Of a stretch of DNA of 64,000 nt, positions 62,647-64,000 are shown piece after piece. The stretch's first letter is position 1; the number at the start of each line of letters is the position of its first letter. Origin of the DNA: JAFGLZ01 sp964622545 (GTDB lineage: Bacteria > Planctomycetota > Phycisphaerae > UBA1845 > JAFGLZ01). The notes below the pieces were generated by a model. It was not told where the DNA came from. It did no database searches and saw only the letters and a program-made list of their open reading frames with translations. Where the stretch lies: NCBI GenBank assembly GCA_964622545.1, contig CAZUQM010000019.1:57543-121542 (forward strand), written 5' to 3'. The translations under genes and the position numbers were made by a program.

Positions 62647-63801
62647 TCACGCCGCGTCGGTGCGGTAGGCGGCCAGGTCGATCGCGTCCTCGCCGAAGCG
62701 GTCGCGGATCGCGTCGAGGGCCTGCAGCAGGTCGGGCCGCTCGCGCTTGAGGTCGAACAGGTACCCCTGCCCGGACGGATACGTCAGGTCGTCCAGCCGC
62801 AGCGTGATCGCTTTGAGTCGCACCCGCCTCTGATAGGCCGACCGGAACAGCCGCTCGGCCTGTCCGAAGATCACGAACTCGCTCAGTGTCGCATCGTCGA
62901 GTCGGCCCGTGCGTCGCACGCGATGCCCGTCGGCGTAGGTGATCGACAGCGTGGCCCGTCGCGAGCCGAGCGCGAGCTTCCGCAGGCGTCGCGCCCCGCG
63001 CGAGCAGACCCGCCACAAGGCCGCCAGCAGCACGTCGTCGTCGTTGGTCTCGCCCGGCAGCGCGAATGTCTCGGTCACGTTCGGGGCGGGGCGGCTGGCC
63101 GCGCGGACGGGTGTGTCGTCTTCGCCCTGAGCGGCGCGGTGCAGGGCCCGGCCCGGTGGACCGAAGGCGGCCTGGAGCGCGTCGCGGCCCAGAGCGACGA
63201 TGTCGGCGATGACGTGCAGGTTCAACTCGCGCAGCTCGGCGATGAGCGAATCCTCGACGGTCGGCAGGTGGGCTACCGGCAGGGGCGCGAGGAACTCCCG
63301 CTCGCCACCGACCATGACCTCGCACAGGCCCGTCGGGCGGATGACGCGGGTGGCCACCTTGCTGACGAGCTTGTTGGCCGCCACGCCCAGGCTCGGGTCG
63401 AGCCGGATGGCCAGGATGTCCTTGCGGAGCCGCCAGGCCGCATCGAGCGGGGTACCCCACAGCCGCTGCGTTCCGGTCAGGTCGATGAACAGGTGTCCCG
63501 GGCCGGCCGGTTCGACCACGGGCGAGTAGGTGGTGGCCTCGCGCAGCAGGGCCGTCATCGCCCGGTCGTAGGCGTCGGGCATCGGGTGGAGCACGACGAG
63601 GTCGCGGCAGCGGCGCTTGGCCTGGTCGAGCAGCATGCCGCGTCCCAGCCCGGCCAGCATCGCCGGGCGCGAGACGTCCAATACCATGCGGCGCGATCGA
63701 CCGGGTGTGGCCACGGCCAGGGGTCGACCGCGGAGCGAGGCGTCGAGCGCCTCGGCCACGGCCGCGTAGAACCCGATGATGTTGATGTGTGCGACGGCCA
63801 T
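62647..63801 (-). CDS. Y-family DNA polymerase homologue lacking catalytic acids (ImuB-like)
   Basis: 384 residues from ATG 63801; an ATG at 63882 in frame would add a basic, non-conserved tail. The Y-family plan is clear: HINIIGFYAAVAEALDASLR, YSPVVEPAGPGHLFIDLTG, TQRLWG, LGVAANKLVSKVATRV, then a little-finger-like domain. The catalytic acids are gone: the usual HxDMD reads HINII, and the SIDE box after VEP reads GPGH. Loss of both sites is the hallmark of ImuB, the non-catalytic partner of ImuA and DnaE2 in mutagenic repair. A beta-clamp motif candidate QGYLF (62755-62769) lies near the C terminus. No imuA or dnaE2 is in the window. Confidence 0.88.
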   Translation of the reverse strand: MAVAHINIIGFYAAVAEALDASLRGRPLAVATPGRSRRMVLDVSRPAMLAGLGRGMLLDQAKRRCRDLVVLHPMPDAYDRAMTALLREATTYSPVVEPAGPGHLFIDLTGTQRLWGTPLDAAWRLRKDILAIRLDPSLGVAANKLVSKVATRVIRPTGLCEVMVGGEREFLAPLPVAHLPTVEDSLIAELRELNLHVIADIVALGRDALQAAFGPPGRALHRAAQGEDDTPVRAASRPAPNVTETFALPGETNDDDVLLAALWRVCSRGARRLRKLALGSRRATLSITYADGHRVRRTGRLDDATLSEFVIFGQAERLFRSAYQRRVRLKAITLRLDDLTYPSGQGYLFDLKRERPDLLQALDAIRDRFGEDAIDLAAYRTDAA

Positions 63802-63896
63802 GCTGTACGACCTTCGGCGGCGATGTTCGGGGACGGCGAGGATTCTGTTGAGTTGGCGCGGTTTGGCAACGCTCCCCAGCATGTCGACGGTCTGTC

Positions 63897-64000
63897 ACGG
63901 GCGCGTCTCAGACGGCAACGCTTCCTGACGGGCGCGTCTCAGACGACAACGCTTCCTGACGGGCGCGTCTCAGACGGCAACGCTTCCTGACGGGCGCGTC
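63897..64000. repeat. 31-bp tandem repeat running off the right edge
   Basis: Units begin at 63897, 63928, 63959 and 63990 with a constant 31-base period; the fourth is cut by the window end. The units are identical except for one G/A change in the second (GACGGCAA to GACGACAA). Each contains the small inverted repeat CGTCT-C-AGACG. There are no spacers. The array lies upstream of the Y-family gene. Confidence 0.9.

Noticed and set aside
63897..64000. 31-bp repeats as a CRISPR array
   Set aside because: Units abut directly with no spacers and no cas genes are nearby, so this is a tandem repeat.
1..64000. Prophage, insertion sequence, integron or tRNA-associated island
   Set aside because: No transposase, integrase, phage structural gene, tRNA gene or flanking direct repeats were found on either strand.

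Overview
The window is GC-rich, densely coded chromosomal DNA, most likely from a member of the Planctomycetota (possibly Phycisphaerae). I infer this from the gene mix: a discoidin plus hydrazine-synthase-alpha-like cytochrome, a membrane protein with the planctomycete-style zinc ribbon (CxxCGYLLYGL...CPEC), many secreted glycan-active proteins (heparinase, sulfatase, BNR/sialidase-like, Kelch, DUF4091), two uroporphyrinogen-decarboxylase-family proteins, and a large secreted HEAT-like protein. There are no rRNA or tRNA genes, CRISPR arrays, transposases or phage genes.

Layout. 0-9 kb: a GH38 alpha-mannosidase cut by the left edge, divergent from a sodium:solute symporter; an MNT/HEPN toxin-antitoxin pair; a secreted BNR_4 plus GH43-like two-domain protein; and a divergent GHL6-like glycosidase. 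9-19 kb: housekeeping and molybdenum genes on the plus strand: pcrA helicase, pgi, fdhD, then a tight xanthine-dehydrogenase-type operon (FAD subunit, fused 2Fe-2S/Mo subunit, mocA, xdhC) behind its own good promoter. 19-33 kb: a 1199-residue secreted protein with an Arg/Ser-rich segment, a Gfo/Idh/MocA oxidoreductase, a discoidin/TolB/cytochrome c protein, a five-PAS hybrid histidine kinase, DAHP synthase, a dGTPase-like HD protein and a small zinc-ribbon membrane protein.

33-52 kb is the glycan-degradation part: a heparinase II/III-like lyase, a sialidase-like BNR protein translationally coupled to a class III aminotransferase, a Tat-exported Cys-type sulfatase, an acetyl-esterase-like hydrolase, a URO-D family protein, and a four-gene minus-strand operon (DUF4091 protein, alpha/alpha-toroid-like protein, GH42-like protein, Kelch protein) with overlapping or nearly abutting genes. 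Between them are hpf, two unrecognised genes and a broken mazEF locus in which antitoxin and toxin have been fused and then frameshifted. No SusC/SusD pair is present, so this is not a Bacteroidetes-type polysaccharide utilisation locus.

52-64 kb: a NeuD-like acetyltransferase and an isoprenylcysteine-methyltransferase-like protein, a CoA-binding protein, an AT-richer region with only doubtful ORFs, an MFS transporter, gpsA, a second URO-D protein, then a co-directional RNA-decay group (YhaM-like exonuclease, Sir2 deacylase, RNase R). Facing it is a Y-family (ImuB-like) polymerase homologue that has lost its catalytic acidic residues. A 31-bp tandem repeat runs off the right edge.

The strongest leads are the mazEF fusion pseudogene, the catalytically dead Y-family protein, the Sir2-RNase R neighbourhood and the four-gene secreted operon. 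All family assignments come from reading motifs by eye; no database search was run.
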